A DNA stretch of 64,000 nt from Pseudooceanicola sp050897975 (GTDB taxonomy: Bacteria > Pseudomonadota > Alphaproteobacteria > Rhodobacterales > Rhodobacteraceae), in assembly GCF_050897975.1 (NCBI RefSeq), contig NZ_JBPAXY010000006.1:124001-188000 (forward strand), read 5' to 3'. Both the position numbers and the translations under genes were made by a program. Under the pieces are notes generated by a model. The model saw only the letters and a program-made list of their open reading frames with translations. It made no database searches and had not been told where the DNA came from. Below, one piece after another: positions 52,699 through 62,775 of the stretch. The first letter of the stretch is position 1, and every line of letters starts with the position of its first letter.

Positions 52699-53232
52699 AT
52701 GCCAACCCTCGCTCGCATTGATTGGGCTGCGTCCACCGCGGAAGAGCGGTTGGAGGCGCTGCGCCGCGCGACGGACCGCCAGGTCTGCGCCATGGCGCGG
52801 GCGGTCGAATGGGAGCGTGACACCTACGAGGTGATCGGCTGGATCTCGGCGCAGATCTGCGTCGACCTGGGCTCTGCCCTGACCCTGTTCCTGAACGCCG
52901 AACCCGAGCGGTTCAACACCACCCCGCGCGAGGCGGTGCCACCGGCGTTCCAACCCATGTGCGCCCAGCTGGATGCCCTCAGCCAGCGGATCAACGCCGG
53001 GTTCTACCTGCCTGATCCGGCGCGCAAGATGATCGGCCCAGAGCGGCTTTCGGCCTGGCTGGACCGCCAGGCGGAAGAGGGCGCGCCCGGCGTGGCCGAA
53101 GGGCGCTGGAAGCTGAACCCGTCCATCGTCGCCCCCATGGCCAGCGCGCTGCACTACAAGGGCGGTCGCCGCAAGGGCGCGGGGCGCGAGAAGAGCCTCT
53201 TGGGCCGCATCATCTCGCCCCTGCTGGCCTGA
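52699..53232 (+). CDS. Hypothetical protein (DUF4274-like core possible)
   Basis: A 177-residue protein, divergent from the TerB gene. I do not recognise it with confidence. The stretch ERDTYEVIGWISAQICVDLG followed by SALTLFLN is reminiscent of the DUF4274 core, where a tryptophan-acidic segment precedes a CDLGTAL-like run. The C-terminus YKGGRRKGAGREKSLLGRII is basic and could contact nucleic acid or membrane. No signal peptide. An AT-richer promoter-like stretch lies upstream (52630-52690), with AGGAG at 52687-52691. Confidence 0.75.
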   Translation: MPTLARIDWAASTAEERLEALRRATDRQVCAMARAVEWERDTYEVIGWISAQICVDLGSALTLFLNAEPERFNTTPREAVPPAFQPMCAQLDALSQRINAGFYLPDPARKMIGPERLSAWLDRQAEEGAPGVAEGRWKLNPSIVAPMASALHYKGGRRKGAGREKSLLGRIISPLLA

Positions 53233-53275
53233 GGGCAGGCGGGCGGCAGGCCGCGCTGGGCCCGGGGCCGCAGCG

Positions 53276-54214
53276 TCAGTATTTCGACGGCACGTAAAGC
53301 TCGGGCGGCAGGACGGCGCGTTCGTAGTCGGAATTGTAGACCCGTTCCGGCAGCTGCACCTCTTCCGAGGGCACATCCTCGTAGGGGAACAGCGTCAGCA
53401 GGTGGTCGATACAGTTCAGCCGGGCGCGTTTCTTGTCGTTGCCGGGCACGATGTACCAGGGCGCCTCGGGGATGTTGGTGCGGGCGAACATCTCTTCCTT
53501 GGCCTTGGTGTACTGTTCCCAGCGGACCCGGCTTTGCAGGTCCATCGGCGACAGCTTCCATTGTTTCAGCGGATCATGGATCCGCATCAGGAAGCGCAGC
53601 TGCTGCTCCTCGTCGGTGATCGAGAACCAGTATTTCACCACCCGAATCCCAGAGCGCACCAGCATCCGTTCGAATTCCGGCACATCGTCGAAGAACTGTT
53701 GCACCTGCTCGTCGGTGGAAAAGCCCATGACGCGCTCGACGCCCGCGCGGTTGTACCAGCTGCGGTCGAACAGCACGATCTCGCCCCCGGCGGGCAGATG
53801 CGGCACGTAGCGCTGGAAATACCACTGGGTCTTTTCGCGCTCGGTGGGGGCGGGCAGGGCCACGGTGCGCACCACCCGCGGGTTCAGGCGCTGCTGGATG
53901 CGCTTGATCACCCCGCCCTTGCCGGCGCTGTCGCGGCCCTCGAAGATCACCACGACCTTTTCCTTGTTGTGGATCACCCAGTCCTGCAACTTGATCAGCT
54001 CGGCCTGAAGGTGCAGCAGGTCGCGGAAGTACTGCGGGCGCGGGATCGAGGGGCCATGGGCCTTGCGGTAGATCTCGCGGATCTTCATCGACAGGACGGC
54101 ATCTTCCAGCTCGATCTCGTAGTCCTCGTCCAGCTCGTCGCGCAACTCGGCTTCAAGCCAGTCTTCGGCACCGGAGAAGTCCTCGGGGAGGGAAGGGGAA
54201 GGGTCCTTGGGCAT
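53276..54214 (-). CDS. ppk2: Polyphosphate kinase 2 (PPK2)
   Basis: A 312-residue one-domain PPK2. Walker A is FEGRDSAGKGG (91-101) and Walker B is EIVLFDRSWYNRAGVERVMG; the lid region includes QLRFLMRIHDPLKQWKLSPM. The family transfers phosphate between polyphosphate and nucleotides, often making GTP or ATP from the diphosphate. An acidic N-terminal extension of ~40 residues (EAELRDELDEDYEIELED) precedes the core and is usual for class I. It is convergent with the hypothetical gene at 52699 and divergent from the MHS transporter. Confidence 0.95.
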   Translation of the reverse strand: MPKDPSPSLPEDFSGAEDWLEAELRDELDEDYEIELEDAVLSMKIREIYRKAHGPSIPRPQYFRDLLHLQAELIKLQDWVIHNKEKVVVIFEGRDSAGKGGVIKRIQQRLNPRVVRTVALPAPTEREKTQWYFQRYVPHLPAGGEIVLFDRSWYNRAGVERVMGFSTDEQVQQFFDDVPEFERMLVRSGIRVVKYWFSITDEEQQLRFLMRIHDPLKQWKLSPMDLQSRVRWEQYTKAKEEMFARTNIPEAPWYIVPGNDKKRARLNCIDHLLTLFPYEDVPSEEVQLPERVYNSDYERAVLPPELYVPSKY

Positions 54215-54565
54215 GGTCAGTCTCGTTTCGTTCGGATGGGACGCAGCAGGGGTATAGCAGGGCCCGGGCGCTGGTCAGAAGCGGATGCAGGCAGGGGCGG
54301 GGCGCGCGCGCCGGGCCCCGCTCTGCCTCATGCGCAGATCGCCTGCCTTAGATCACCGAAATGTAACGGTTTCTTGGCAGCCGCGCCGCGACGGCACGCA
54401 GGGCCACGCAGGGCCGCTCCGGGGGCCTTCTGACCGGCGGGACAGTCATGCGCATTGCTCAACCCCGCCATGTTTGCGCTAAAAATTACTTCAGATGCCT
54501 TTCCGCCGCATCTTTGTTGCGCTACGGGCCAGGCTCCGCTGGGGGAGCGGGGAGGAGGCGCCCCC

Positions 54566-55894
54566 ATGCGGTCCGCAACGAACCGGATGATTGACATGAC
54601 AGATACGACCTCCCCGCCGCCCGAGCTGGCAACCGGCGCCGCGCCGCTGAACAAGCCCTCGCGGGTTCTGCTGGCCAGCCTGATCGGGACCACGATCGAG
54701 TTTTTCGACTTCTACATCTATGCCACCGCCGCCGTGCTGGTCTTCCCGCATCTGTTCTTCCCCGGCGAGGATGCGACGACCGCGCTGCTGGCCTCTTTCG
54801 CTACCTTCTCGATCGCCTTCTTTGCCCGTCCCCTGGGCGCGGTGGTCTTCGGCCATTTCGGTGACCGGGTGGGGCGCAAGGCCACGCTGGTGGCGGCGCT
54901 GCTGACCATGGGCGTGTCGACCGTCATCATCGGCCTGCTGCCCACCCACGCCCAGATCGGCGTGGCGGCCCCGGCGCTGCTGGCGCTGTGCCGCTTCGGC
55001 CAGGGCTTCGGCCTGGGCGGCGAATGGGGCGGGGCGGTGCTGATCGCCACGGAAAACGCCCCCGAAGGCAAGAAATCCTGGTACGGCATGTTCCCGCAAC
55101 TGGGCGCGCCGGTGGGTCTGTTCCTGTCCTCGGGCCTCTTCTCTCTCCTCCTGGCCTTCATGAGCCGCGAGGATCTGCTGGCCTGGGGCTGGCGGATTCC
55201 CTTCCTCTTCTCGATGCTGCTGATCGCCATCGGCCTTTGGGTGCGCCTGTCGCTGGCCGAAACCCCGGCCTTCCAGAAGGCCATCGACGAGGAAGAGCGC
55301 GTCGCCGTGCCCTTCGTCGAGATCTTCCGCACGCACAAGATGGAGCTGTTCCTGGGCACCTTCGTGGCCCTGGCCACCTTCGTGCTGTTCTACATCGGTT
55401 CGGCCTACCTGCTGAGCTATAACGTCAAGGTGCTGGAAATGACCCTGCCCGAGGCGCTGCGGGTGCAGCTGTGGGGCGCGGTGATCTTCGGCATTTTCAT
55501 CCCTGTGGCGGGCAAGCTGGCCGACCGGATCAGCCGGTTCCGGCTGCTCCTGTGGGTGACCGTGGCCATCGGCGCCTTCTCGTTCCTGCTGGATCCGCTG
55601 CTGTCGGGGTCGCTGGCGGGGGTCTATGGCTTCGTCACCCTGGCGATGGCGCTGATGGGCTTTTCCTACGGCATCATCGGCGCCGTGCTGGCCGCGCCCT
55701 TCCCGACCCGGGTGCGCTACACCGGCTCGTCCCTGGCCTTCAACTTCGCGGGCATCGTCGGCGCCTCGCTGGCGCCCTATATCGCCACCTGGCTACAAGC
55801 CAGCTATGGCATGGCCTATGTGGGCTACTACGTGCTGACCGCGGCGGTGATCACGCTGCTGTGCGTGCTGGCCATGGGCCGCGACAAGATCTGA
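54566..55894 (+). CDS. MFS transporter of the metabolite:H+ symporter (MHS) family
   Basis: A 442-residue permease with 12 predicted helices. GTTIEFFDFYIYATAAVLVF is the MHS signature in helix 1; FGHFGDRVGRKATL is the loop 2-3 motif; GFGLGGEWGGAVLIATENAP is typical of the ShiA/YhjE group. Likely cargo is an organic acid or betaine, not identifiable. ATG 54566 is chosen for its GGAGGAGG site seven bases upstream; ATG 54596 is an alternative with a weak site. The 351-base gap from ppk2 contains the AT-rich TTGCGCTAAAAATTACTTCA around 54473-54492 as a possible promoter. Confidence 0.92.
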   Translation: MRSATNRMIDMTDTTSPPPELATGAAPLNKPSRVLLASLIGTTIEFFDFYIYATAAVLVFPHLFFPGEDATTALLASFATFSIAFFARPLGAVVFGHFGDRVGRKATLVAALLTMGVSTVIIGLLPTHAQIGVAAPALLALCRFGQGFGLGGEWGGAVLIATENAPEGKKSWYGMFPQLGAPVGLFLSSGLFSLLLAFMSREDLLAWGWRIPFLFSMLLIAIGLWVRLSLAETPAFQKAIDEEERVAVPFVEIFRTHKMELFLGTFVALATFVLFYIGSAYLLSYNVKVLEMTLPEALRVQLWGAVIFGIFIPVAGKLADRISRFRLLLWVTVAIGAFSFLLDPLLSGSLAGVYGFVTLAMALMGFSYGIIGAVLAAPFPTRVRYTGSSLAFNFAGIVGASLAPYIATWLQASYGMAYVGYYVLTAAVITLLCVLAMGRDKI

Positions 55895-55935
55895 GTCCGG
55901 CGCGGGGCCCTCGTGGTCCCGGACCCGTACATGCG

Positions 55936-55966
55936 AAGGGCCGCGCCATCCTGGCGCGGCCCTTTC
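55936..55966 (+). terminator. Terminator of the MHS transporter gene
   Basis: AAGGGCCGCGCC pairs perfectly with GGCGCGGCCCTT across ATCCT and ends in TTTC. Confidence 0.87.
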
Positions 55967-56018
55967 GTCTTTCGGGGTCTGTGGCAGGCCCCCGGGGGAT
56001 CAGGTCTGGGGGATCAGG

Positions 56019-56087
56019 TCAGGCGACGAATTGCACGATCGCCATCACGATGACGACAAGCCCGACCATGTAGATGATCGCATTCAT
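56019..56087 (-). CDS. 22-residue single-span membrane microprotein
   Basis: A short frame encoding MNAIIYMVGLVVIVMAIVQF plus VA. Nearly every residue is hydrophobic, so it should be one membrane helix. AAGGAGAGG, a strong ribosome site, lies at good spacing before the ATG, which is the main support. It lies 153 bases downstream of pyrG, past a probable terminator, and is convergent with the MHS gene. I recall comparable tiny membrane proteins in Rhodobacteraceae but cannot name a family; function is unknown. Confidence 0.62.
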   Translation of the reverse strand: MNAIIYMVGLVVIVMAIVQFVA

Positions 56088-56182
56088 GGGGCCTCTCCTT
56101 TGGCTGCGGTTGGAAAACCATGTCTGTTGCAAAGACAACGGCGCAGGCGCGGAAATGGTTCCCGCGCGCCCTTCCGGCCAAG

Positions 56183-56218
56183 GCAAAAGGCGCCTCCTGC
56201 AGGGGAGACGCCTTTGCC
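56183..56218 (-). terminator. Probable terminator of pyrG
   Basis: On the minus strand AAAGGCGTCTCC and GGAGGCGCCTTT form an imperfect stem followed by TTGCC. It lies 23 bases after the pyrG stop. Confidence 0.7.
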
Positions 56219-56240
56219 ATTTCACCGATGTCGCGGCGGG

Positions 56241-57884
<1,644 letters not shown>

Positions 57885-58129
57885 GTCTGAGGCTCCCGTG
57901 AAGTGTCGGCGTGCGGACGCGACTTTGGCTGCGCAAAATAGAAACAGAGCGGTCCGAAGACCGCTGTATCACGGGATTTAAGAGCTACCAGATTCGCATG
58001 GCTCTGGCAACAGGATCCCGCAAGATGCTGGGTTTGGCGGGGTTGATCCCGCAAGGTCTAGTGGTCAGGAGGGGGCAGTTTCCCGGCGGGCGCCGAAGCG
58101 CCCGTGCCGGGTGGCCGTCCGGGCCGGGA

Positions 58130-58498
58130 TCAGTCGGCCGAGGGCGTCAGCCCGTCGGTGCCCGAGGCGCCCGAGGGCGGCGGCAGCAGGCCACCGGCAT
58201 CCGGGGTCTCGGAGGTGTCGGCGCCTTGCTCGACGGGGGCAGGGGCGGTGCCCAGCCGGTCGAGGACCGAAGAGCCGGCGGATTTCTCGGCCGCGACGAT
58301 GGTCAGGGCCAGAGAGGTGATGATGAAGGCCGCAGCCAGGATCCAGGTCACCTTGGCCAGGGCGGTTGCCGCGGCCCGGCCGGTCATCGCCCCGCCGCCG
58401 CCCATGCCGAGGCCGCCGCCTTCGGAACGTTGCAGCAGCACCACGCCGATCAGGGCCAGGGCCAGGATCAGGTGGACGATGAGGACGACGTTTTCCAT
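58130..58498 (-). CDS. secG: Preprotein translocase subunit SecG
   Basis: A 122-residue SecG with the typical opening MENVVLIVHLILALALIGVV, a cytoplasmic LQRSEGGGLGMGGGG loop, and a second helix at WILAAAFIITSLALTIVAA. The C-terminal ~45 residues are Pro/Gly/Ser-rich, common in alphaproteobacterial SecG. ATG 58498 is preferred to TTG 58504. It assists SecYE at the inner membrane. It lies upstream of pyrG. Confidence 0.93.
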   Translation of the reverse strand: MENVVLIVHLILALALIGVVLLQRSEGGGLGMGGGGAMTGRAAATALAKVTWILAAAFIITSLALTIVAAEKSAGSSVLDRLGTAPAPVEQGADTSETPDAGGLLPPPSGASGTDGLTPSAD

Positions 58499-58733
58499 GT
58501 ACAAAGCCCGTTTCGGTCGCGGGCGCCGGACGCCCCTGGATCAAGTTGCGGCACAGGGGCAGGCGCGCGGAACGCGCAGGCCCGAAGCCGTCATTCGGCG
58601 GGTATCTAAGCCAGACAGGGCTGCGCCGCAACCCCGAATGGCGCGGGCGCCGAGCGGGCGGGCAGGCTGTGGCGGGGAGGTTGCGCTGGCCCCGTCGCGG
58701 TATCCTCGGGCGAGGGTGGGGGCGCTGTCCCTC

Positions 58734-58826
58734 GTCGCCGGAGGGCGACAGGTAGAGGGAGGAGGGGGGCGCTGCCCCCCGTCGCCGGAGGGCGACAGGT
58801 AGAGGGAGGAGGGGGCTCTGCCCCCC
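58734..58826. repeat. 47-bp direct tandem repeat, two units
   Basis: A unit beginning GTCGCCGGAGGGCGACAGG (itself a GTCGCC/GGCGAC hairpin) and ending in a GGGGGC/GCCCCC hairpin occurs at 58734-58780 and 58781-58826, the second one base shorter. Part of the same G-rich motif precedes it. Confidence 0.85.
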
Positions 58827-58880
58827 GCCGCGCGTGCCGCGAGACTCCCCCCGGGATATTTCTGGCAAACGAGAAGAGAG
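58811..58880 (+). repeat. Interspersed GC-rich repeat, copy 7
   Basis: GGGGGCTCTGCCCCCC (58811-58826) followed by CCGCGCGTGCCGCG and the tail ACTCCCCCCGGGATATTTCT. The rest of the 448-base secG upstream gap (58499-58946) holds the tandem repeat and no gene. Confidence 0.75.
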
Positions 58881-58946
58881 GGGCGGGGTGCCCGGAAGGG
58901 CGAAGGCGGGCCCTGGGGTGGCGGCCGCGCCGTTGTTAAAGGGGGT

Positions 58947-59348
58947 TCAGAGGTCGTCGTCGACGTCGTCCATGTCCACCTGGCCCGAGAGGCGGCGGCG
59001 GATCAGGCTCCAGGACAGGCCGATGCCCAGCACCAGCGACAGCGACACGATGCCCAGCCAGAGCAGCGAGTTGCGGTTGGTCAGCCCCAGCAGGCCGAAA
59101 TCCGACAGCACCCAGATCAGCGCCGCGGCGATGGCCAGCACCAGGCCCATGCCGAAGACCCCGATCGAGCGCAGGGTGGCACGCAGGTAGATGACGTAGC
59201 CGACGAAAAGCAGAAGCCCCGCCAGCACGGTGACCGACATGAAGTCGGGCCAGTTCTGCATCACCCAGGTGACGTAATTGTAGTCGGTCGGATTATAGGT
59301 GGCGGCGATCAGGAAGAAGGCCACGATCCAGCGCAGGAAGAATCCCAT
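58947..59348 (-). CDS. Small integral membrane protein (DUF6524-like)
   Basis: A 133-residue protein with four membrane segments (about 5-20, 36-56, 66-86 and 95-115) and an acidic tail VDMDDVDDDL. The opening MGFFLRWIVAFFLIAATYNP with its YNPT motif is, from memory, that of the DUF6524 family of marine alphaproteobacteria; this placement is tentative. AAAGGGG precedes the ATG. No function is known. It is divergent from purA (283-base gap). Confidence 0.8.
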   Translation of the reverse strand: MGFFLRWIVAFFLIAATYNPTDYNYVTWVMQNWPDFMSVTVLAGLLLFVGYVIYLRATLRSIGVFGMGLVLAIAAALIWVLSDFGLLGLTNRNSLLWLGIVSLSLVLGIGLSWSLIRRRLSGQVDMDDVDDDL

Positions 59349-59631
59349 CAATGTCCCCTTTGAATCGGATCTTGAGAATAGCCGCCCGGTGGCGGAGCGT
59401 CGGTTCGGAAATTGGCGCCGGTTTGCCTGTTTCGCGCCCTTCTGTCCAGCCGCCAGGCCCTGGTTGCGCCCCGTGGTCGCGGCAAAACCCGGCCTGAGGG
59501 AACCCCGGCCCGCGCAGAGGCCAGAGATTCGGGTTCCGTTCCCGCCGCCCGGGCGCTATACCGGCGCGGGTTTGGGACGCGCGGCCCGCGTCGTGCGCCC
59601 TTTCACATTGCCAAGTCGGAAAGGACCTGAG

Positions 59632-60927
59632 ATGGCCAATGTCGTCGTTGTCGGCGCCCAGTGGGGTGACGAGGGAAAAGGCAAGATCGTGGACTGGCTG
59701 AGCGAGCGCGCCGATGTGATCGCCCGCTTCCAGGGCGGCCATAATGCCGGCCATACGCTTGTCATCGACGGCGAGGTCTACAAGCTGAACGCGCTGCCCT
59801 CGGGCGTGGTGCGCGGCGGCAAGCTTTCGGTCATCGGCAATGGCGTGGTGCTGGATCCCTGGCACCTGGTGGGCGAGATCGCCAAGATCCGCGAACAGGG
59901 CGTCACCATCGACCCCGAAACGCTGATGATCGCGGAAAACACCCCGCTGATCCTGCCCTTCCATGGCGAGTTGGACCGCGCCCGCGAAGAGGCCTCCTCC
60001 AAGGGGACCAAGATCGGCACCACCGGTCGCGGCATCGGCCCCTGCTATGAAGACAAGGTGGGCCGTCGCGCCATCCGCGTCGCCGATCTGGCCGACCGCG
60101 CCACGCTGGAGGCGCGCGTCGACCGCGCCCTGACCCACCACAACGCCCTGCGCGCCGGCCTGGGGCTGGAGGCGATCGACCGCGATGCGCTGATCGCCAA
60201 GCTGGAAGAGATCGCCCCCGAGATCCTGCAATATGCCGCCCCCGTCTGGAAGGTGCTGACCGAGAAGCGCAAGGCGGGCAAGCGCATCCTCTTTGAAGGC
60301 GCGCAAGGCTCCCTGCTGGACATCGACTTCGGCACCTATCCCTTCGTGACCTCGTCCAACGTCATCGCGGGCCAGGCGGCCACCGGCGTGGGCATCGGCC
60401 CGGGCTCGATCGACTTCGTGCTGGGGATCGTGAAGGCCTATACCACCCGCGTGGGCGAGGGCCCCTTCCCGACCGAGCTGGAAGACGAGACCGGCCAGCG
60501 CCTGGGCGAGCGGGGCCATGAGTTCGGCACCGTCACGGGGCGCAAGCGCCGCTGCGGCTGGTTCGACGCGGCCCTGGTGAAACAGACCTGCGCGGTCTCC
60601 GGCGTCAACGGCATCGCCCTGACCAAGCTCGACGTGCTGGACGGCTTCGAGACGCTGAAGATCTGTGTGGGTTACGAGCTGGACGGCAAGCGCATGGACT
60701 ACCTGCCGACCGCCAGCGATCAGCAGGCCCGCTGCACCCCCATCTACGAAGAGATGCCGGGCTGGAGCGAATCGACCGAGGGTGCACGCAGCTGGGCCGA
60801 TCTGCCCGCCAATGCGATCAAATACGTGCGCCGCGTGGAAGAGCTGATCGAATGCCCGGTGGCCCTGCTGTCCACCAGCCCCGAGCGCGACGACACGATC
60901 CTGGTCACCGATCCCTTCGCGGATTGA
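59632..60927 (+). CDS. purA: Adenylosuccinate synthetase
   Basis: A 431-residue enzyme joining IMP and aspartate with GTP in AMP synthesis. The P-loop is GAQWGDEGKGKIVDWL near residues 8-23; QGGHNAGHTLVIDG, GTTGRGIGPCYEDKVGRRA and GAQGSLLDIDFGTYPFVTSS are classic. ATG 59632 with AAGGACC upstream is the family start; the open frame reaches back to 59299 but that is non-coding. Downstream are two inverted copies of the interspersed repeat. Confidence 0.97.
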   Translation: MANVVVVGAQWGDEGKGKIVDWLSERADVIARFQGGHNAGHTLVIDGEVYKLNALPSGVVRGGKLSVIGNGVVLDPWHLVGEIAKIREQGVTIDPETLMIAENTPLILPFHGELDRAREEASSKGTKIGTTGRGIGPCYEDKVGRRAIRVADLADRATLEARVDRALTHHNALRAGLGLEAIDRDALIAKLEEIAPEILQYAAPVWKVLTEKRKAGKRILFEGAQGSLLDIDFGTYPFVTSSNVIAGQAATGVGIGPGSIDFVLGIVKAYTTRVGEGPFPTELEDETGQRLGERGHEFGTVTGRKRRCGWFDAALVKQTCAVSGVNGIALTKLDVLDGFETLKICVGYELDGKRMDYLPTASDQQARCTPIYEEMPGWSESTEGARSWADLPANAIKYVRRVEELIECPVALLSTSPERDDTILVTDPFAD

Positions 60928-60935
60928 GGGGGGCA

Positions 60936-60987
60936 GGGGGCTCTGCCCCCGTCCCGCCCTGCGGGCGCGCCTCCCCCGGAGTATTTA
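60936..60987 (+). repeat. Interspersed GC-rich repeat, copy 8
   Basis: GGGGGCTCTGCCCCC (60936-60950, identical to copy 1) followed by CGCCCTGCGGGCG and CTCCCCCGGAGTATTTAG, directly after the purA stop. Confidence 0.8.
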
Positions 60988-61030
60988 GAGCCGCCGAATG
61001 GGAGGGGCGCCGCGCCTTTATATTCGACGG

Positions 61031-61084
61031 CTGGAAATACTCCGGGGGGAGGCTCCGGCACGGAGACGGGGGGCAGCGCCCCCC
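61031..61084 (-). repeat. Interspersed GC-rich repeat, copy 9 (inverted)
   Basis: CTGGAAATACTCCGGGGGG, the stem GGCTCCG/CGGAGAC, and a GGGGGGCAGCGCCCCCC hairpin. With copy 8 it forms a large inverted pair between purA and the DUF2842 gene. Confidence 0.8.
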
Positions 61085-61111
61085 TGCCACGCAAGACGAG
61101 GGAGGTGCGCC

Positions 61112-61384
61112 ATGGCACTGAGTTACAAGGCCCGGCGGCGCTGGACGCTGGTCATTCTGGTGATCGGCCTGCCGCTTTACATCGTGGCCTGCGTCACGGT
61201 GATGAACCTGCTCGACCGGCCGCCGCTGCTGGTCGAACTGGCGATCTACATCGGGCTGGGGGTCCTTTGGGCCTTTCCGCTGAAGATGGTCTTCATGGGG
61301 GTGGGCCAGGCCGATCCCGACGCTGCGGCGCCGCAACCCGAGACGGACGGCGACGATAGCAACACCGGCGCGCCGCGCGGCTAA
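61112..61384 (+). CDS. DUF2842 family membrane protein
   Basis: A 90-residue protein: MALSYKARRRWTLVILVIGL at the start, then two membrane spans with LLDRPPLLVELAIYIGLGVL and FPLKMVFMGVGQ. This is the DUF2842 pattern found in alphaproteobacteria. The C-terminal ~20 residues are acidic and disordered. GGGAGG precedes the ATG at 61112. It may be co-transcribed with the exporter gene 44 bases downstream. Function unknown. Confidence 0.88.
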   Translation: MALSYKARRRWTLVILVIGLPLYIVACVTVMNLLDRPPLLVELAIYIGLGVLWAFPLKMVFMGVGQADPDAAAPQPETDGDDSNTGAPRG

Positions 61385-61428
61385 GCCCGGCGGCGCCACA
61401 TGGATCAGGGGGGAGCAAGGAGCACGAC

Positions 61429-62661
61429 GTGACAGCACGCACCCCGCCGCATCTGGCAACCCTGATCATCGTCACCGGCGGCGCCGTTCTGACCATCAAC
61501 ATGTTCGTCCCCTCGCTGCCCGGCATGGCGCGGGAATTCGGTGTCGACTATGGCGCCATGAGCCTGGTGATCGGCGCCTACCTGCTGATGACCTCGGCGA
61601 TGCAGCTGATCTTCGGCCCGCTGAGCGATGTCTACGGTCGCCGCCCGCTGATCCTGGGCGGGCTGGCCGTCTTCACCCTGGGCTCGCTGATCTGCACCCT
61701 GACCAGCGACGTGACCCTGTTCTGGGTCGGGCGTCTGTTGCAGGCCGCCTCGGCCGTGGGCGTGGCGCTGAGCCGGGCGGTGCTGCGCGACCAATATGCC
61801 TCGCGCGAGCTGGCGCAGAAGATGGCGACCGTTTCCATGGTCATGGGGCTGGGCCCGCTTCTGGGGCCCGCGCTTGGCGGGCTGATCGACGAGGCCTTCG
61901 GCTGGCGCGGCAACTTCGCCGCCTACACCCTCTTGGGGGCGGGGATGCTGGCCCTGTGCTGGCGCGATCTGGGCGAGACCAACAGCAACCGCGGCGGCGG
62001 TTTCGCGGCGCAGTTCCAGGCCTGGCCCGAGCTGCTGCGCTCGCCGCGCTTCTGGGGCTATGCGATCTGCTGGAGCTTCTCTGTCGCCGCCTTCCATGTC
62101 TTCGTCGCCGCAGCGCCCCTCGCCATGTCGACGGCCTTCGGCATGGGGGCGGGTCAGCTGGGGATCTACATGGGACTGATGACTGCGGGCTATATCGTCG
62201 GGTCCTGGATCTCGGGGCAGGTGGCACGGCGGATCGACTGGCCGTTGACCCGGTTGATGATCCTGGGCCGGGCGCTGGCGGCGGCGGGGCTGGGCGGTGC
62301 GCTGCTGGCCTGGGGGACGGGCGACCTTGGCCTGCCGGTGCTGATGGCGGGGGTAATCGCCAACGGCCTGGGCAACGGGCTGACCTCGCCCAATGCCGCC
62401 AGCGGGGTGATGGCGGTGCGCCCGCATCTGGCGGGGGCGGCCTCGGGGCTCAGCTCGGCGGTGATCCAGTTCGCGGGGGCGCTGATGACCGGGCTGGTCG
62501 GGTTGATCCTGACGCCCGAGGATGCCCTGCCGGTGCTGCTGTCGGCGATGCTGGCGGTGGCCCTGGTAGGCCTTGCCGCCGCCCTCTGGCTGACCCGGGT
62601 CGAGCAGCGGCGCGGCGCCATCCGCAGCGATGTGCCCAAGGCCGGGGCGGGGCTGGAGTAG
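61429..62661 (+). CDS. Multidrug efflux MFS transporter, Bcr/CflA type
   Basis: A 410-residue 12-helix drug:H+ antiporter. The opening LATLIIVTGGAVLTINMFVP followed by SLPGMAREF and LIFGPLSDVYGRRPLILGGL is the motif-A signature of the Bcr/CflA family, and ATVSMVMGLGPLLGPALGGL is motif C of exporters. It starts with GTG 61429 after AAGGAG. Likely substrates are hydrophobic or amphipathic drugs, or dipeptides as for some Bcr proteins. It ends at a bidirectional terminator shared with valS. Confidence 0.92.
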   Translation: MTARTPPHLATLIIVTGGAVLTINMFVPSLPGMAREFGVDYGAMSLVIGAYLLMTSAMQLIFGPLSDVYGRRPLILGGLAVFTLGSLICTLTSDVTLFWVGRLLQAASAVGVALSRAVLRDQYASRELAQKMATVSMVMGLGPLLGPALGGLIDEAFGWRGNFAAYTLLGAGMLALCWRDLGETNSNRGGGFAAQFQAWPELLRSPRFWGYAICWSFSVAAFHVFVAAAPLAMSTAFGMGAGQLGIYMGLMTAGYIVGSWISGQVARRIDWPLTRLMILGRALAAAGLGGALLAWGTGDLGLPVLMAGVIANGLGNGLTSPNAASGVMAVRPHLAGAASGLSSAVIQFAGALMTGLVGLILTPEDALPVLLSAMLAVALVGLAAALWLTRVEQRRGAIRSDVPKAGAGLE

Positions 62662-62687
62662 CCCCGCAAGGGATTCCCCAGAATGCA

Positions 62688-62717
62688 AAAGGTCCGCCCC
62701 GAGGGGCGGACCTTTGT
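62688..62717. terminator. Bidirectional terminator between the exporter gene and valS
   Basis: AAAGGTCCGCCCC pairs perfectly with GGGGCGGACCTTT across a two-base GA loop. Confidence 0.92.
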
Positions 62718-62775
62718 CGTTTCAGCCGGGCGGCGCGCCGCGAGGCGCAGCCGCAGGGCGCGAGGGGGGCGCCCC

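Noticed and set aside
57885..58129. Possible tRNA or small RNA between secG and pyrG
   Set aside because: A GCGGTC/GACCGC stem and other short pairings are present, but no cloverleaf, anticodon arm or T-loop consensus could be drawn.
58734..58826. Possible CRISPR array
   Set aside because: Only two adjoining direct units with no spacers, and no cas genes in the window.
59299..59631. N-terminal extension of purA by 111 codons
   Set aside because: The conserved enzyme N-terminus begins at ATG 59632 with its own ribosome site; the extension is Arg/Pro-rich and overlaps the opposite-strand gene's start region.
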